DNA from: Gnetum montanum
Lineage: Eukaryota; Streptophyta; Gnetopsida; Gnetales; Gnetaceae
Assembly (NCBI GenBank): GCA_015680685.1
Contig: MNCI01036463.1
Location: 801,024 to 865,023 of the forward strand
Reading direction: 5' to 3'
DNA: 64,000 nt
Position 1 is the first letter of the stretch, and every line of letters begins with the position of its first letter. Positions 31,775 to 44,350 of the stretch are shown one piece after another. The notes under the pieces are model-generated. The model saw only the letters and a list, made by a program, of their open reading frames with translations. It did no database searches and had not been told where the DNA came from. A program made the position numbers and the translations under genes.

Positions 31775-32159
31775 CTAGGTTTTGCATGAAACATGGAGAG
31801 ACTACCACGTGGCAATGGAACGATTGGAACTATGTTGTCTTCCAACTATGCTCTTCACTGAGGGTAGCAATGTTATGCTTTCCTCTATTCCATAAAACCT
31901 TGCAAGATTTCCAAACTATTACTATGCCACCAATTGCATGTTCATGTGCTAAAAAGATCATAATGTACTTGAAAAAATGCAAGTTTAGAGACTATGCTCT
32001 AAGACTACGCTACCCACTGTCTTGAGTGGGGTCGAGCGTAGTTCCAATTTGGGGGCAAAAGGGGATACAAAAAAAATGAATATTACTCCCTATGCTTGTT
32101 GGAGGTGAGTTGAAGCTGAGCTAAATGCCAATGCTACATTATGGAGGCCTTCGAAGGAT

Positions 32160-32815
32160 GTTCTAGCTAACTACGCTATGGACTAGTGGAGAGTGTAGTC
32201 ACAAGACTTACAAAAAAAATTTGTAAAATATGACCATGTGCTGACTACACTCTCCATGGAATGTTGGCTACACTCCCAACTTGGGTCAAGGGTAGTCTCA
32301 GTACTTAGAAAAAACTTGTAAAAATTGGCAAAAACTAGTTTCCAATTGACAACTCTTAACTACGCTCTAGGCTGGTGGAGACTATAGCCTCAACACTTAG
32401 AGAAAATCTACAAAAACTAGGCCATCATGCTGACTACGCTTCACTACACTCTAGGCCAGTGGAGAGCATAGTCTTAGCACTTAGAAGAATCTATAGTAGC
32501 TAGCTTGACACTTAGAAAATTTTATAATATTGGCCCTTTGTGTTGACTACACTCTACAATAGGTTGACTACACTCCAGTGCAGTGGAGAGTGTAGTCTCA
32601 ACACTTAGAAAAAATCTTGCAAAAACTATCTCCATGCTAACTACACTTGACTACACTCTGGGGCAATGGAGAGTGTAGTCTTGGTGCTTAGAAAAAAATT
32701 ATTAAAAAAGTGATTTTAAGCTAGCTACGCTCTCCACTAGGCTAACTACACTTTAGTGCAGTGGAGAGTGTAGTCCCAACACTTAGAAAAATTTGCCAAA
32801 CCTAACTTCATGCTA
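32160..32815. repeat. U3 subrepeats with inverted-repeat cores (LTR 1)
   Basis: About seven degenerate units of 80-95 bp. Each pairs CTAACTACACTCT-type words with GTGGAGAGTGTAGTC and an AACACTTAGAAAAA spacer. The same arrays lie at 40510-41120 and 45435-46050. Confidence 0.75.
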
Positions 32816-32870
32816 ACACTTAGATAAATTTGTAACCAAGACGTTATGGCCCAAATTTGGTGGTATTTCA

Positions 32871-32886
32871 TTGGTCCCTCTTTGTT
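32871..32886 (-). promoter_or_regulatory. Polypurine tract of element F
   Basis: Minus strand AACAAAGAGGGACCAA abuts the LTR start TGAAATACC. A similar AAAGAGGTACTAA precedes LTR 2 at 41202-41217. Confidence 0.6.
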
Positions 32887-33825
32887 AAAATCTAAAGGAG
32901 TGGCTCAAGATATGTCAACAAAGAATGACAAAACACCACAATGAGCCTAGCACCAACATTACTCTTCAGTACCTAATCAGATATCACTACACCGTGCTTA
33001 AGAGTGTTGTGGATGGTGGTACACTAGGAGTAAAAGGTATAGGTAATATGCAGAGGATAAAGGAAAGATGAAATGCAAATAGGCTATCATGATGTAGGAT
33101 GTGGAGTCAACATGATTGATGATGACCATTGCACTACAATGGCTTGCTCCTAAAAACATTGACCTCTCATTAGAGTGCTCATGAGAGACTCAGTGTGGAT
33201 TTAGAGCTTGACCAGTTGCAAAATTGCAACACTACTGATTTGCATAGGAACATGTTGTTTCCCCTTCACCTATTTTTGTTCTTTTTTGTGCTTTTTGGCT
33301 ATGGGGTGAACCTTCTTTAGGTTTTGCACATTGGTAAATGTTTGCTACAATGGTTCTTTCCATCAAGTTGGACTATGTGCCACTAGATGAGCTTTGCTTT
33401 GATGCTTATGAAATTGCATCGCATTTGTAGGATAGGTGTTTCCTTCCTAGGATGACTTGTGTTACATCCACCTAGGCTTTGACTAGCCAACAAAGGCTCC
33501 CCATGGGACAACTTATGTTATGTCCACCTTGGGTTCTACTGTTTGGCTTACATGTGAGCAACAGAGGTGTTTGCAATCTTGACTATGCAGGAAATGCAAG
33601 AGTATTGGGACATAAGGATAGGTGTAGGTAGGCTATAAAAAATTAGTAGGTATGTGCACTCTTAAGAGGCTTAGTTAGTCCAATTATGCAAATTAGTATG
33701 ATGTGGTGACCTACTGTTGTCATAAGATGTGTCTCTACACGACAGCCTAGGTCTTCATCCTACAAACACAAATTTGAAAAGACAAGAAAAATACCAAAGA
33801 TGAAATGCAAATAAAATGCCAAGGG
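32887..33825. other. Element F non-coding internal DNA
   Basis: Downstream (minus strand) of protease and repeats, where RT and integrase would be expected in a complete gypsy element. No such domain is visible on either strand. The matching region of the second unit is 41218-42150. Confidence 0.5.
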
Positions 33826-33826
33826 T

Positions 33827-34024
33827 GATGATGCTATGAGTGCTCTAGAGGCTAAACTAGTTGTAAGTCTTCAAAAAGCCAATAAAATATCAAGGGAAAA
33901 TGATGTTGCTAGTGCTCCAATGGTCGAACCGGTGGTAAGAGCTCAAAAAATCAGCAAAATTGCAAGGAGGCATAATGCTACAACTGCCCCAAATGCTACA
34001 CCAATGGTAAGAGCTCCATTATAG
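33827..34024 (+). repeat. 72-bp tandem repeat, open on the plus strand
   Basis: Units at 33827-33898, 33899-33970 and a partial third to 34024. In frame they give 24-residue repeats with xxSAxxAxxVVxxQKxxKIxR character. The frame is antisense to element F, so coding use is doubtful. The diverged counterpart is at 42148-42340. Confidence 0.6.
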
Positions 34025-34129
34025 GACTACAAATATCCCTCACCCATGTGGTGCAGAAAAGAGGGGGGAAAGGAGAAAGGAGTTAGAGGTAGTCTCACTC
34101 GCTTGCTTATAGAACTATGCATGTATAAT

Positions 34130-34690
34130 AATGAACCCAATTTAAGGTCTTGGAAGACCATGGCTTTGCTAATTTAAGGTCCTAGAAAATCATGAACCTA
34201 GTTTAAGGTCCTGGAAGACCATGTTATGCTAGTTTAGAGTCCTAGCAGACTACTAAGTTCCAGTTTAAAGTCATAGCAAATGGATGTGATTCTAGTTTAA
34301 TGTCATAGTAGATGAGGTATTGTGTCAATTTAATGTCATGACCCAAGGATGAGCTATGCTAGTTTAGAGTCATGATGACCGAAAGGTTTGGGTGCTAGTT
34401 TAATGTTGTAGGGGATGCGTTATGCTAGTTTAACATCATAGCAGACAAGCTATTATGCTGGTTTAACGGTGTAACCCAAGGATGAGCTGTGCTAGCTTAG
34501 GGTCATGGTGGACGAAAGGTTTGGGTGTCAATTAAACATTGTAGTAGATGTGATATGCTAGTTTAATATCATAGTAGATGAATGTTGTGCCAATTTTAGC
34601 ATCATGAAAAATGTGTTATGCTAGTTTATAGTCATAGCAGACTGCTGTGTCAATTTTAGCATCATGATAGATGAGTGCTTACCTTGTCGG
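34130..34690. repeat. Hairpin minisatellite, part 1 (units about 33-45 bp)
   Basis: Repeated units of the form GCTAGTTTAA-GTCATAGCAGA. Several contain a small dyad such as GGTCTTGGAAGACC (34147 on). The colinear array in the second unit is 42460-43005. Confidence 0.7.
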
Positions 34691-34869
34691 ATCAATGTGC
34701 AATGCTACATGCTAGGTGTGCTTGTGCATAGCCATGTTATGTTCCTATAACATCCTATAAAATAAACTAGAAAAATATCAAGTTGTAACTGCTTCACAAA
34801 GTTAATGTGTACAAATGAAAAAAACAATGCGGTAAAGTTTGCCTAAGAATGTATGTAGGCTATTAGGAA

Positions 34870-35215
34870 GGTAAGCATGCTTGTGCTAGTTTTAAGACTT
34901 GGTAGGCCATGTGTGTGCCAGTTTTATGTCTTAGCAGACCACAAGGATAGAATTAAAAGTAGTAGTTTTAGGGTTGTTATAGCCCATAGTGGTAGCTTAA
35001 GGCCATTCCAGGCCCTGTGTTGCTAGTTTTGGGCTATTTCAGGCCACGTAGACTACTAGTTTAAGATCATTTCAGGCCATGGCAAGGAAATTGATACTTT
35101 TGGACCATTCTAGGTCATAGATGCTAGTTTAAGGTCATGGCAGGCCAAGGATGCTAGTTTAAGACCATGGTGGGCCAAAGATGACAATTTAAGGCCATAG
35201 TGGACCACACTAATA
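34870..35215. repeat. Hairpin minisatellite, part 2
   Basis: Units such as GCTAGTTTAAGGTCATGGCAGGCC. Many have a GGCC-N5-GGCC dyad (for example GGCCATTCCAGGCC near 35003). Colinear array at 43200-43540. Confidence 0.7.
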
Positions 35216-35399
35216 GTTTTTGTTTTCGTAATTTTAGTTTTTTATGATTTTTATGGGTTTTAACATTTTTCATGTGTTAATCTAAGTGGATAAATGTGTA
35301 AACAAAGCGAAGAGATGCGTAATCTAAGCAAGCATGGTAAATGTAAATGCATAAGCAAATCCAATGCAAGTGAAAGTCAAAAATTCATGGCACGTAGCA

Positions 35400-38110
35400 G
35401 CAAAGGGTAGGTAGGCACCTAGTGCATTCCAAGCTAAGGGGGTTTCTTGGTCGCGTAGTTACTTCCTAATCTAGTATGGATTAGGGGATGCGTAGGGCCT
35501 AGGGTGCACTATATTCAAGGGTAATTATGCCCACAAAGTGTCCTTCAAGAGGTCATTAGCTTCCACTACTCAATTGGATGTGTCAGCCTTATGCATTGCA
35601 TTGTCTGCTACAAGTGCATCATTAGAAAATTCAACCCCTAACCCTTACTCCATCTTTATGTTATTGATGGCCAAAGGGGCAATGTTATCACTGTGGATGG
35701 ATCTCCTAGTGAATTGAAGAGGAGATAGCTTATAAATGGGCTAGCTAAGGACTACCCAATATCAAGTTAGAGTAAGGCATTTTCTCTATTATAGTAAATT
35801 TGGCAGTGGTGGGGAATTACTCCCCTACCATGAAGGCTATGGTTATTATGCCCTTGACAGTGACGCACAATCCATTGAAGGATTTCAAGCATGTGATTTT
35901 TGTTGGCCTAATTTGGTCTATGATGCCTAGCTTATCGACGATGAGGTATGGTATTACATTTGTTGCTACAAAATCAACAATGTGCACTCTACGAATCTTG
36001 CATTGTCCAACGTGTATGGTAACAAACATTGGAGTTGTGATGACCTCCTCTCATTCAAGATTGATCCTAATTTCCTTGCCACAAAATGCTAGGGGTGTTA
36101 AACCTAATTCTTGTGGTGTCAGGGGTAACATCATTGCATGGATGGCATTCTCATCTACAGGGATGTCCTCTATAATAGGAATGAAGGCCAACATTTGCAC
36201 CAGTGCTTCTCGGTGGGTAGATGAGGTCATGACTAGCTCATACAAGCTCAACATTGTATTTTTTTGCTTGAGCACTTGCTTAACATGGGCTAATGCATCT
36301 GCAAAGTCTTTACCACCAATCATTTTATTGGCCTTGACTCATCCATGCACCCTAAGAGATGAATCTCTTACAGAGGGGACTTGAGCTTGGTTTGCTTAGC
36401 CTGTTTAGGGGCCTCAATGCTTGGTTGTGGTTTGTTGGTTGTGGCCTTTTTAACTGCTTTAACCATAGTAATTATAGAGATATGGACTGACTTCGGTGGA
36501 CCAAGTGCTCTTTTGTCTCATTGTTTCCTAGCCATTTCATCTACGAGGTATTTGTTGGGCCTCTTGCATTACCATCTAGTGGGTCTACCCATGTTGCTAG
36601 TAGGATCAACCCTTGGATGAGAAGGGGCTGATGCATTGTCCACTACAGAGCTTTGGATATGTGAGGGGCTAGCATGTTGTGGCATCCTAATGACAAACAG
36701 TGGCTAAGAAGTTATTGTTACGACATGCTACAAGACCCTGACCATGAAGGGTGTTATGGGTGCTCGAGGTGGCACTCTAATAATGAAGAAAAGCCTTGAA
36801 CTCATGGAGGCCGAGGGGACCCTTGCACTACTAGAAGGCACTCAGACCACAAAAGGTTACTACACTAGTTTGGACTTGCAACCAACGCTGATGGTGTTTA
36901 TGACATAGGTGGCATCATTTGCATTGGATTAGCTCTGGGGCCTTATTGGGTTTGTTGTGTCAAGCACTAGTTTACCCCTATTTATCATCCTTTGCAAATC
37001 ATCTTGCAAAGCTTGATAGATGTATGTGCCGTGACCAAACAATTGGTGGTAATGATAGAACTGGTCTAGCCTAAAGTGCTATAGGACTGGGGCTAATTTG
37101 GTGTTGCTAAGGCAGGATTTCTTAGTAGCTCATAGTACCTATCATGCCTTTCATGGGCATCCTTAGATACTTGCTTTTGTTGGATTTACCTAGCTTTCAG
37201 TAGTTGATTCAGAAGCTTTGAGGGTTTCAGTGGTAATGGGGTATACTTTAAGTGATCCTTGCACTCAAATTTGGACCTTAGAGTAGCTTGTGCTATGGCC
37301 ACTACAGATGTGAATGGGCTAGTTGCCTAGGAACCAAAGTTGGTGGCTTTGGGCTGCTTAGCCATCAACCCTTGGTTGGTTTCTCTAGCATGTGTGGCTA
37401 CCATTACCACTATTGCATTTTACTTCTTTACATGCTAGTATATGTAGGCCACATAGGCCTAATCATTGCTAGCTTCCACTATGTCTTCTATGTTCTTTGT
37501 TTTGGCAAAGGCTTGGCTTAGGGATTGCAAGCCTAAGCAGTACAATTTTAACTTGATGAAGTCATTAACTACACCCTTGAATATGGCTAGAAGGTGCATC
37601 TCAACTATTGACTCTTAAATTTTGTTTAGCAAGGTGCTCTAGTGTTGGATAAATTTTTGTATGGGCTCTAGGGGACCCTACTTAATTTACATCAGTTGGT
37701 CAAAGGTTGCTTCTGGCTTCAAGTTCTACCTGAAGCCCATCACGAACTAGCTTAAGAGGTCTTCCAAAGAAGAAATAGAACCTCTGAGTAGTGCTTGGTA
37801 CCAATCTAAGTCTTTTCCAATTATTAACATGGCAAACACATGTATGATGGCATGTGGCCATGCTTGCAGTAATAGGCATTTGGACCTAAATGTGACTAGG
37901 TGTGCATTGGGGTCTCCTTCACCATTGTACTTGGTGAGTTAAGGTAGTCAGACCCTATTTGGTAGAGTTAGGGGTGGGAAAGTAGGACTTATGGAATCAT
38001 CCTAGTAGAAGTCCACCACCTTGATGGTTTAAAATGAAGAAAATTTGAGTCACCTGACCTCCTCTATCAAACTTTAGATCAGCTAGAACACCTTATTCAA
38101 GTTTTGAGAT
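35400..38110 (-). pseudogene. Gag-protease remnant of element F (GP2)
   Basis: Minus strand order: gag core at about 37985-37550 (LTKYNGEGDPNAHLVTF, IIGKDLDWYQAL, SLEDLL, TFDQL, PLEPIQKFI, LLAIFKGVVNDFI); a His-rich end FYHYHQLFGHGTYIYQAL (about 37065-37010) that corresponds to the CxxH...GHxTxxC element of Tat/Ogre-type Gag but with the cysteines replaced by Tyr; a long linker; MLSLYELVMTSSTHREALVQML (about 36265-36200); and a retropepsin region (about 36010-35690) with IVDFVATNVIPYLIVDKLG where the catalytic Asp-Thr/Ser-Gly should be, CLKSFNG and YSNLILGSP. About 100 codons follow, then non-coding repeats. Stops and frameshifts abound. The gag start was not defined. Confidence 0.75.
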
Positions 38111-38399
38111 GTGCCAACTAGTTGCATTGGCTACACTATCTACTGTGTTGGTTGTACATCCTAGGGTCAAATTGTCGATTTCAGAGCCACGTGATGTAAT
38201 TGATGCATTGGTTGTGTTTTATGGGTAGGGTGACTAGGGGAAAACACACACACATGGGTTGGACTGACGCCAAGGACACCGATGAAATAGGTAGGATGCA
38301 GGATGCTTGAGTCATTTAGGGCTTGGAGATGGCCCCTATGTGAACATAAGGCTAAGCTAGTATGGTTATCGTTGCCAGGGATGGCTGAGCAAGTTGACA

Positions 38400-39340
38400 T
38401 AATGCCATGAAGGGCAAGTGGAATGGAGCTATCACATCATATTACATGTATTGCATTTGATGCGTGCCACTATAGGTGTCATCCAAGCCATGGAGTGGAA
38501 AGGTGATGTCAATGTTATAACTATCTCAGGGAGGATGGGTGAAGTAAACCAAGGAGAGGCTAAATTGGGAAGTGATTGTTGGAAGATGGTGTCGAAGGGG
38601 CTCTCATGTTCAAAGTGAGCTTCAAACTTGTCTTCTTCCTCTTGCAAGACTTCCTCGTAGTTTGTTCATACATCATGCTCACTTGCTCAAATGAGCTAGG
38701 ATAACAACCAATGGTGGAACCCTATGAGAGGGATGATGTTGAACAAGGAAGGGATATGCTCTCATCCATTTCGATGGATTAGTTCAAAGTCCTATTTTTG
38801 CTTCATGTCAAAGCAATCCAATGATAATCCTACTTGGATCTTTGCACATAGGAAGTTGTATTGTTCATTGCTAAGGGATTGTCTCAGTCCTACCATGGTA
38901 AAGTTGTCAAGTGCATCTAACATTGATGTCAAAGGTTGATCTTGATTCATGGTCATAGATCGAGTGGTGAAAGAGAGAGTTGTGGGTTGCTAGTTCCAAG
39001 AAAAGGCTAACTCTGGAAACCATAGAAAAATAGCTAAGTCTAAAAACTGCAGAAAAATGACTAACTCTAGAAACTATAGAAAAATGGCTAATTGTGAACA
39101 CTATGCTCTCTACATTGAGAGCTAACTACACTCTCTACAAACTACACTCTCCACCAACTACACTCTCTACACTCAGAGAATGGAGACTTAGGAAAATAGT
39201 GGAGAGAAGTGTAATTTTGATTGATATGTGGGATTCTAGGGGGACCAACTACGGGATCCAATCTACACCAATGGGTTGATAAAAAACTACGATGTAGAGA
39301 GCATGTGAGACAACCACAAAGAAGTCTAAAAAAGTGGTTC
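38400..39340 (-). mobile_element. Element F leader (PBS to gag)
   Basis: Minus-strand leader after the PBS. It holds three 28-29 bp repeats (CTAACTCTAGAAACTATAGA type, 39007-39095) and a run of ACTACACTCTCTAC words (39100-39175) like the LTR U3 subrepeats. No clear protein was recognised; short frames at 38167-38400 and 38432-38647 (minus) may be gag N-terminal sequence. Confidence 0.45.
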
Positions 39341-39341
39341 G

Positions 39342-39359
39342 GCCCTCCTTCTAGCACCA
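39342..39359 (-). promoter_or_regulatory. Primer-binding site of element F, tRNA-Asn
   Basis: Minus strand TGGTGCTAGAAGGAGGGC equals the complement of the plant tRNA-Asn 3' end (TGGCGCTAGAAGGAGGGC) except one C-to-T. It lies five bases from the LTR end. Confidence 0.8.
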
Positions 39360-39364
39360 GAAAT

Positions 39365-41201
39365 TTTAATGATCGAAAACATCAATGGCTAAAACACCAA
39401 GGGATTGATGGGTGCATAGCCTAACCCCATTTCCACACAAGGACCTATGAAGCTAGAGACAAGGTGCCCTAAATAGTCTTGTCAATCAAATAGGGACTTT
39501 TTCAAATGTAGCTGGAGTGGTGGGTGCAACCGATGTGCAGCGTCATTAGCCATGATGCTAATGCAAAATAGTGTTAAGTGTTCTAGCAATGTTCATAGTG
39601 TTAATGGTGTTGATGATGTAGAATGTAGTCACGGGTGTCCAAGGGGTAGGGTAGTCATGGGTTTTGGCAAAAATGAAAGTGCTAACATGTGGAGATTTCC
39701 ACTCAAGAATAGTTGTAATGTAATCATGCATTAAAAATAGTGAAAATGCAAAGAAAGTGCAAAAAATTCTAGAAATAGAAATAGAACACCACCCCAAATG
39801 GGGTTGAGCATAGTTAACTCCAGAAGAGGTGAGAAGGTACACGGTGTAAAACACATGTAGTGGAGAGTGTAGTTATAGTCTTGAAGGTGTCTAGCTATGA
39901 AGACTGGTGCTCACCATGGTGTCTATGCCTACCAAGTTGGCCACCACGGTGTACCATGGGCTGCAATGTTCTACTGGACTATGGTGGGGCTACATTGTGT
40001 ACAACTTCACCAAATGCTAACCCAAAATTTTTCTAATGCCAAAATGCCAAAACACCAATGAAATTCCAAAAATGCCAACTTGAAATTTTTCCAAGCCCTA
40101 AAGCGTAGATGATGGGGGTATTTATAGGCCTAAGTTTAGCATGAGATGTGGAGAGACTACCACATGGCAATGTGATGGTTGGAACTACACTATCTTCCAA
40201 CTATGTTCTTTACTAATGGTAGCGGTGTTATGCTCTACTCTATTCTATCAAACCCTGCAAGATTGCTAGACTATGACTACACTGCCAACTGCATGTTCAT
40301 GTGCCAAAAACATTGTGATGTAACTTAAAAAATGCAAGTTTGGAGACAACACTCTGAGACTACATTGTCCACTATCTTGAGTGGGTTCAAGCCTAGTTAC
40401 AATTAGGGGACAAAAGGGGATACAACAAAAATGCATCTTGCTAACTACACTTGTTGAAGGTGAGTTGGAGTTGAGCTGAATATTGATGCTACATTGTGGA
40501 GGCCTTTGGAGGATGTTCTGGCTGACTACGCTATGGACTGGTGGAGACTGTAGCCATAACACTTTAAAAAATTTTGCAAAATATGATCATGTGTTAACTA
40601 CACTCTCCATGGAAGCTAACAATGCTCCCAATTGGGATCTAGCATAGTCTTAGTACTTAGAAAAAAACTTGCAAAAACTAGCTTCCAGTTTACTATGCTT
40701 GACTATGCTCTAGGCTGGTGGAGAGCGTAGCCTCGACACTTAGAGAAATTTGCAAAAAATAGGCCATCATGTTGACTACGCTCCACGGTAATGGAGAGCG
40801 TAGTCTTAACAATTAGAAAAATCTGTAGTAGCTAGCTTGACACTTAGAAAAATTTGTAAGACTAGCCCTTTATGTTAACTACTCTCTACATGAGCCTAAC
40901 TACGCTCTAGTGTAGTGGAGAGTGTAGTCTCAACACTTAGAAAAAATCCTATAAAAACTATCTCCATGCTAACTATGATTGACTACACTCTGGGGTAGTG
41001 GAGAGCATAGTCTTGGCACTTAGAAAAAATCTATAAAAAAGTGGTTTTGAGCTAACTACACTTTCCACTGGGCTGACTACACTTTAGTGTAATGGAGAGT
41101 GTAGTCTCAACACTTACAAAAATTTTTAGAAAGTGACTTCATGCTAACACTTAGATAAATTTGTAATCAAGATGTCATGGCTCAAATTTTATGGTATTTC
41201 A
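39365..41201 (-). repeat. Element F, LTR 2 (shared middle LTR, 1,837 bp)
   Basis: Aligns end to end with LTR 1. It has TATA at 40119-40130 and U3 subrepeats at 40510-41120. It is the 5' LTR for the left unit and the 3' LTR for the right one. Confidence 0.85.
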
Positions 41202-44200
41202 TTAGTACCTCTTTGTCAACATCTAAAAGAGTGACCCGAGAGACATCAACAAAGAATGACAAAACACCATAGCAAGCTTGGCACCAACATCACTACCTGA
41301 TCAAATGTCACTGCACCATGCTCAAGAGTACTATGGATGGCAGTACGTTGGGAGTAAAAGGTGTAGGTAATATGCAAGGGATAAATAGGAGATGAAATGC
41401 AAATAGGATGTCATGATGTAGGATGTAGAGTCAACATGGCTGATGGTGACCATGGCACTAGAATGGCTTACCCCTAAAAACATTAACCTCTCATCAGAGT
41501 GCTCATGAGAGAGTTAGTGTGGATTCAAGGCCTGACCAGTTGTGAAATTGCAACACTACTGATTTTCTTAGGGACATGTTGTTCTCCCTTTGCTTATTTT
41601 TGTTCTTTTTTTATGCTTTCTAGCTATGGGGTGAACCTTCTTTAGGTTCTACACATTGGCAAATGCTTGCTACAAAGGTGCTTTCCACCAAGTTGGACTA
41701 CATGCCACCAAATGAGCTTTGCTTTGATGCTTGTGAAATCATGTCGCATCTCTAGGATAGGTGTTTCCTCCTTAGGATGACTTGTGTCACATCCGCCTAG
41801 GCTTTGAAAAGCCAATAGAGGCTCCCCATGGGACAACTTATGTTATGTCCACCTTGAGTTCTATGGTTTGGCTTACATGTGAGCATGAGAGGGGTTTGCA
41901 ATCTTTACTCTGTAGGAAATGCAAGAGTATTGGGACATAGGGATGGATGTAGGTAGGCTATAATAAGGTAGTAGGGATGTGCACTCTTAAGAGGCTTAGC
42001 TAGTCTAATTATGCAAATCAGAATAATGTGATGGCCTACTGCTGTGATGAAATGCATCTCTGCACGACGGCCTAAGGCTTCATCCTACAAACATAACTCC
42101 AAAAAGATAAGAAAAACACCAAAGATGAAATGCAAATAAAATGCCAAGGGTGATGATGTTGCAAGTGCTCCAAAGGTTGAATTGGATACAAGTGTTCAAA
42201 AAGCTAGTAAAATATTAGGGGCAGTGATATTGATAGTGCTCCAATGGTTGAACCAGTGTCAAGAGCTCAAAAAATCAACAAAATGGAAAGGGGTCATAAT
42301 GCTACAACTTCTCTAAAGGTCACACTGATGGTAAGAGATCTATTTTGGGGCTACAATATCCTCCACCCATGTGGTGTAGAAAAGAGGGGTGGAAGGAGGA
42401 AGGAGTTAGAGGTAGTCTCGCTTGCTTGCTTTTGGAACCATGAATGTATGACCTTGAACCTAGTTTAAGGTCTTGGTAGACCATGGCTTTGCCAATTTAA
42501 GGTCCTAGTAGACTGTGAACCTAGTTTAAGGTTTTGGTAAACTGTGTTTGCTAGTTTATAGTCCTAGCAAACTACTAAGTGTCAATTTAATGTCATAGCA
42601 GATGGATGTGATGCCAATTTAATGTCATAGCAGACGATCTATTGTTCTAATTTAACATCATGACCAAAGGACAAGCTATGCCAATTTAGAGTCATGGCAG
42701 ATGAAATGTTTGGGTGCCAATTTAACATCGTAGGGGATGTGCTATGCTAGTTTAACATCATAATAGACAAGCTATTGTGTCAATTTAACATCATGACCCA
42801 AGGACAAGTTGTGCCATTTTAGTGTCATGGTGGACAAAAAGGTTTGGATGCCAATTTAACATCATAGAAAATGTGCTATGCCAGTTTAACATTATAGTAG
42901 ATGAATGTTGTACCAATTTTAGTGTCATGGAAAATGTGTTATCCTAGTTTATAGTAATAGTGGACCGTTATGTTAGTTTTAGCATCATGGTGGACAAGTG
43001 CTTACCTTGTCAAATCGATATGCGATGCTACATGCTAGATGTGCTTATGCATAGCCATGTTATGTTCCTATAACATCTTGCAAAATCAACTAGAAAAACA
43101 TCAAGTAGCAACTGCTTCACAAAGTCAATATGCACAAATGGAAAAAATAATGCAGTAAAGTTTGCCTAAGTATGTATGCGAGTTGTTAGGAAGGTAAGCA
43201 TGCCTATGCTAGTTTTAAGCCTTGGCAGGCCATGTGCATGCCAGTTTTATGTCTTAGTAGACCAAAAGGACAGAATTAAAAGTAGTAGTTTTAGGGTCAT
43301 TTCTGCCTACAGCAATAGTTAAAGGCCATTCCAGGCCCTCTGTTGCTAGTTTTGGGCCATTTTAGGCCACATAGATTGCTAGTTTAAGGTCATTTTGGGC
43401 CATGGAAAGGAGATTAATACTTTCAGGCCATTTTCAGCCATAGATACTAGTTTAAGGACATGGTGGGTCAAGGATGCCAATTTAGGGCCATGGCAGGCTA
43501 GAGATGCCAGTTTAAGGCCACAGTGGGCCGCAACAATAGTTTTTGTTTCTGTAATTTTACTTTTTTATGATTTTTATGGGTTTTAACATTTTTCATATAT
43601 TAATCTAAGTGGATAAATGCATAAAAAAAGTGAAGTGATGTGTAATCTAAGCAAGCAAGCCAAATGTAAATGCGTAAACAAATGTAATGTAAGCAAAAGT
43701 CAAAAATGCATGGCATGTACCAGCAAAGGACAAATAGGCACCTGGTGCATTCCAAGCTAAGGTAGTTCCTTGGTCGTGCAATTGCTTCCTAAACTGGTGT
43801 GGATTAGGGGATGCATAGGGCATAGGGTGCACTACGTTGAAGGATGATTATGCCCACAAAGCATTCTCCAGGAGGTCATTAGCTTCCACTACTCATTTGG
43901 ATCTGTCAACCTTTTACATTGCATTGTCTACCATAGGTGCATCATCAAAAAATTCAACCCCTAACCCTTGATCCAAATATATGTTATTGATGGCCAAAGT
44001 GGTGATGTTATCACCATGGATGATAACTTCACCACCTTCACATGGAAGGTGGATCTCCTGGAGAATCGAAGAGGAGACAACTTGTAACTAGGCTAGCTAA
44101 GGACTACCAAATATCTAGTTAGAGCTAGGCATTTTCTCTATGATAGTAAATTTGATAATGGTGGGGAATTTCTCCCCTGCCACGAAGGTTATGGTTATCA

Positions 44201-44344
44201 TGCCCCTAATAGTGACATGTGATCCATTGAAGGATTTTAGGCATGTGACTTTCATTGGCCTAATTTGGTCTATGAGGCCTAACTTGTTGATGATGGTGTA
44301 TGCTATTACATTTGTTACTGCATCATCATCGACGTGCACTCTAC
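41202..44344 (-). mobile_element. Element F second internal region (deleted)
   Basis: Colinear with 32871-36000: non-coding part, 72-bp repeats (about 42148-42340), hairpin minisatellites (42460-43005, 43200-43540), and a protease remnant on the minus strand (43650-44344) with VTNVIAYTIINKLGLIDQIRP and CLKSFNG. Gag, leader and PBS are deleted. Confidence 0.8.
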
Positions 44345-44350
44345 ATTTGT

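Larger units (their letters stand above)
31006..32870 (-). repeat. Element F, LTR 1 (3' LTR, 1,865 bp)
   Basis: Minus strand start TGAAATACCACC at 32870, end GGTCATTACA at 31006. A TATA box (CCTATAAATATC) is at 31764-31774. The U3 part (about 32160-32815) has degenerate repeats of about 90 bp whose core is GTGGAGAGTGTAGTC and its inverse. It follows the polypurine tract. Confidence 0.85.

Noticed and set aside
34130-35215. Regularly spaced short repeats that could suggest a CRISPR array
   Set aside because: Units vary in length and sequence, there are no unique spacers of constant size, and the sequence is part of a plant retroelement.
35800-36384. Longest open frame in the window (194 codons, plus strand)
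   Set aside because: It is the antisense shadow of the element F protease region; the minus strand carries the recognisable motifs.
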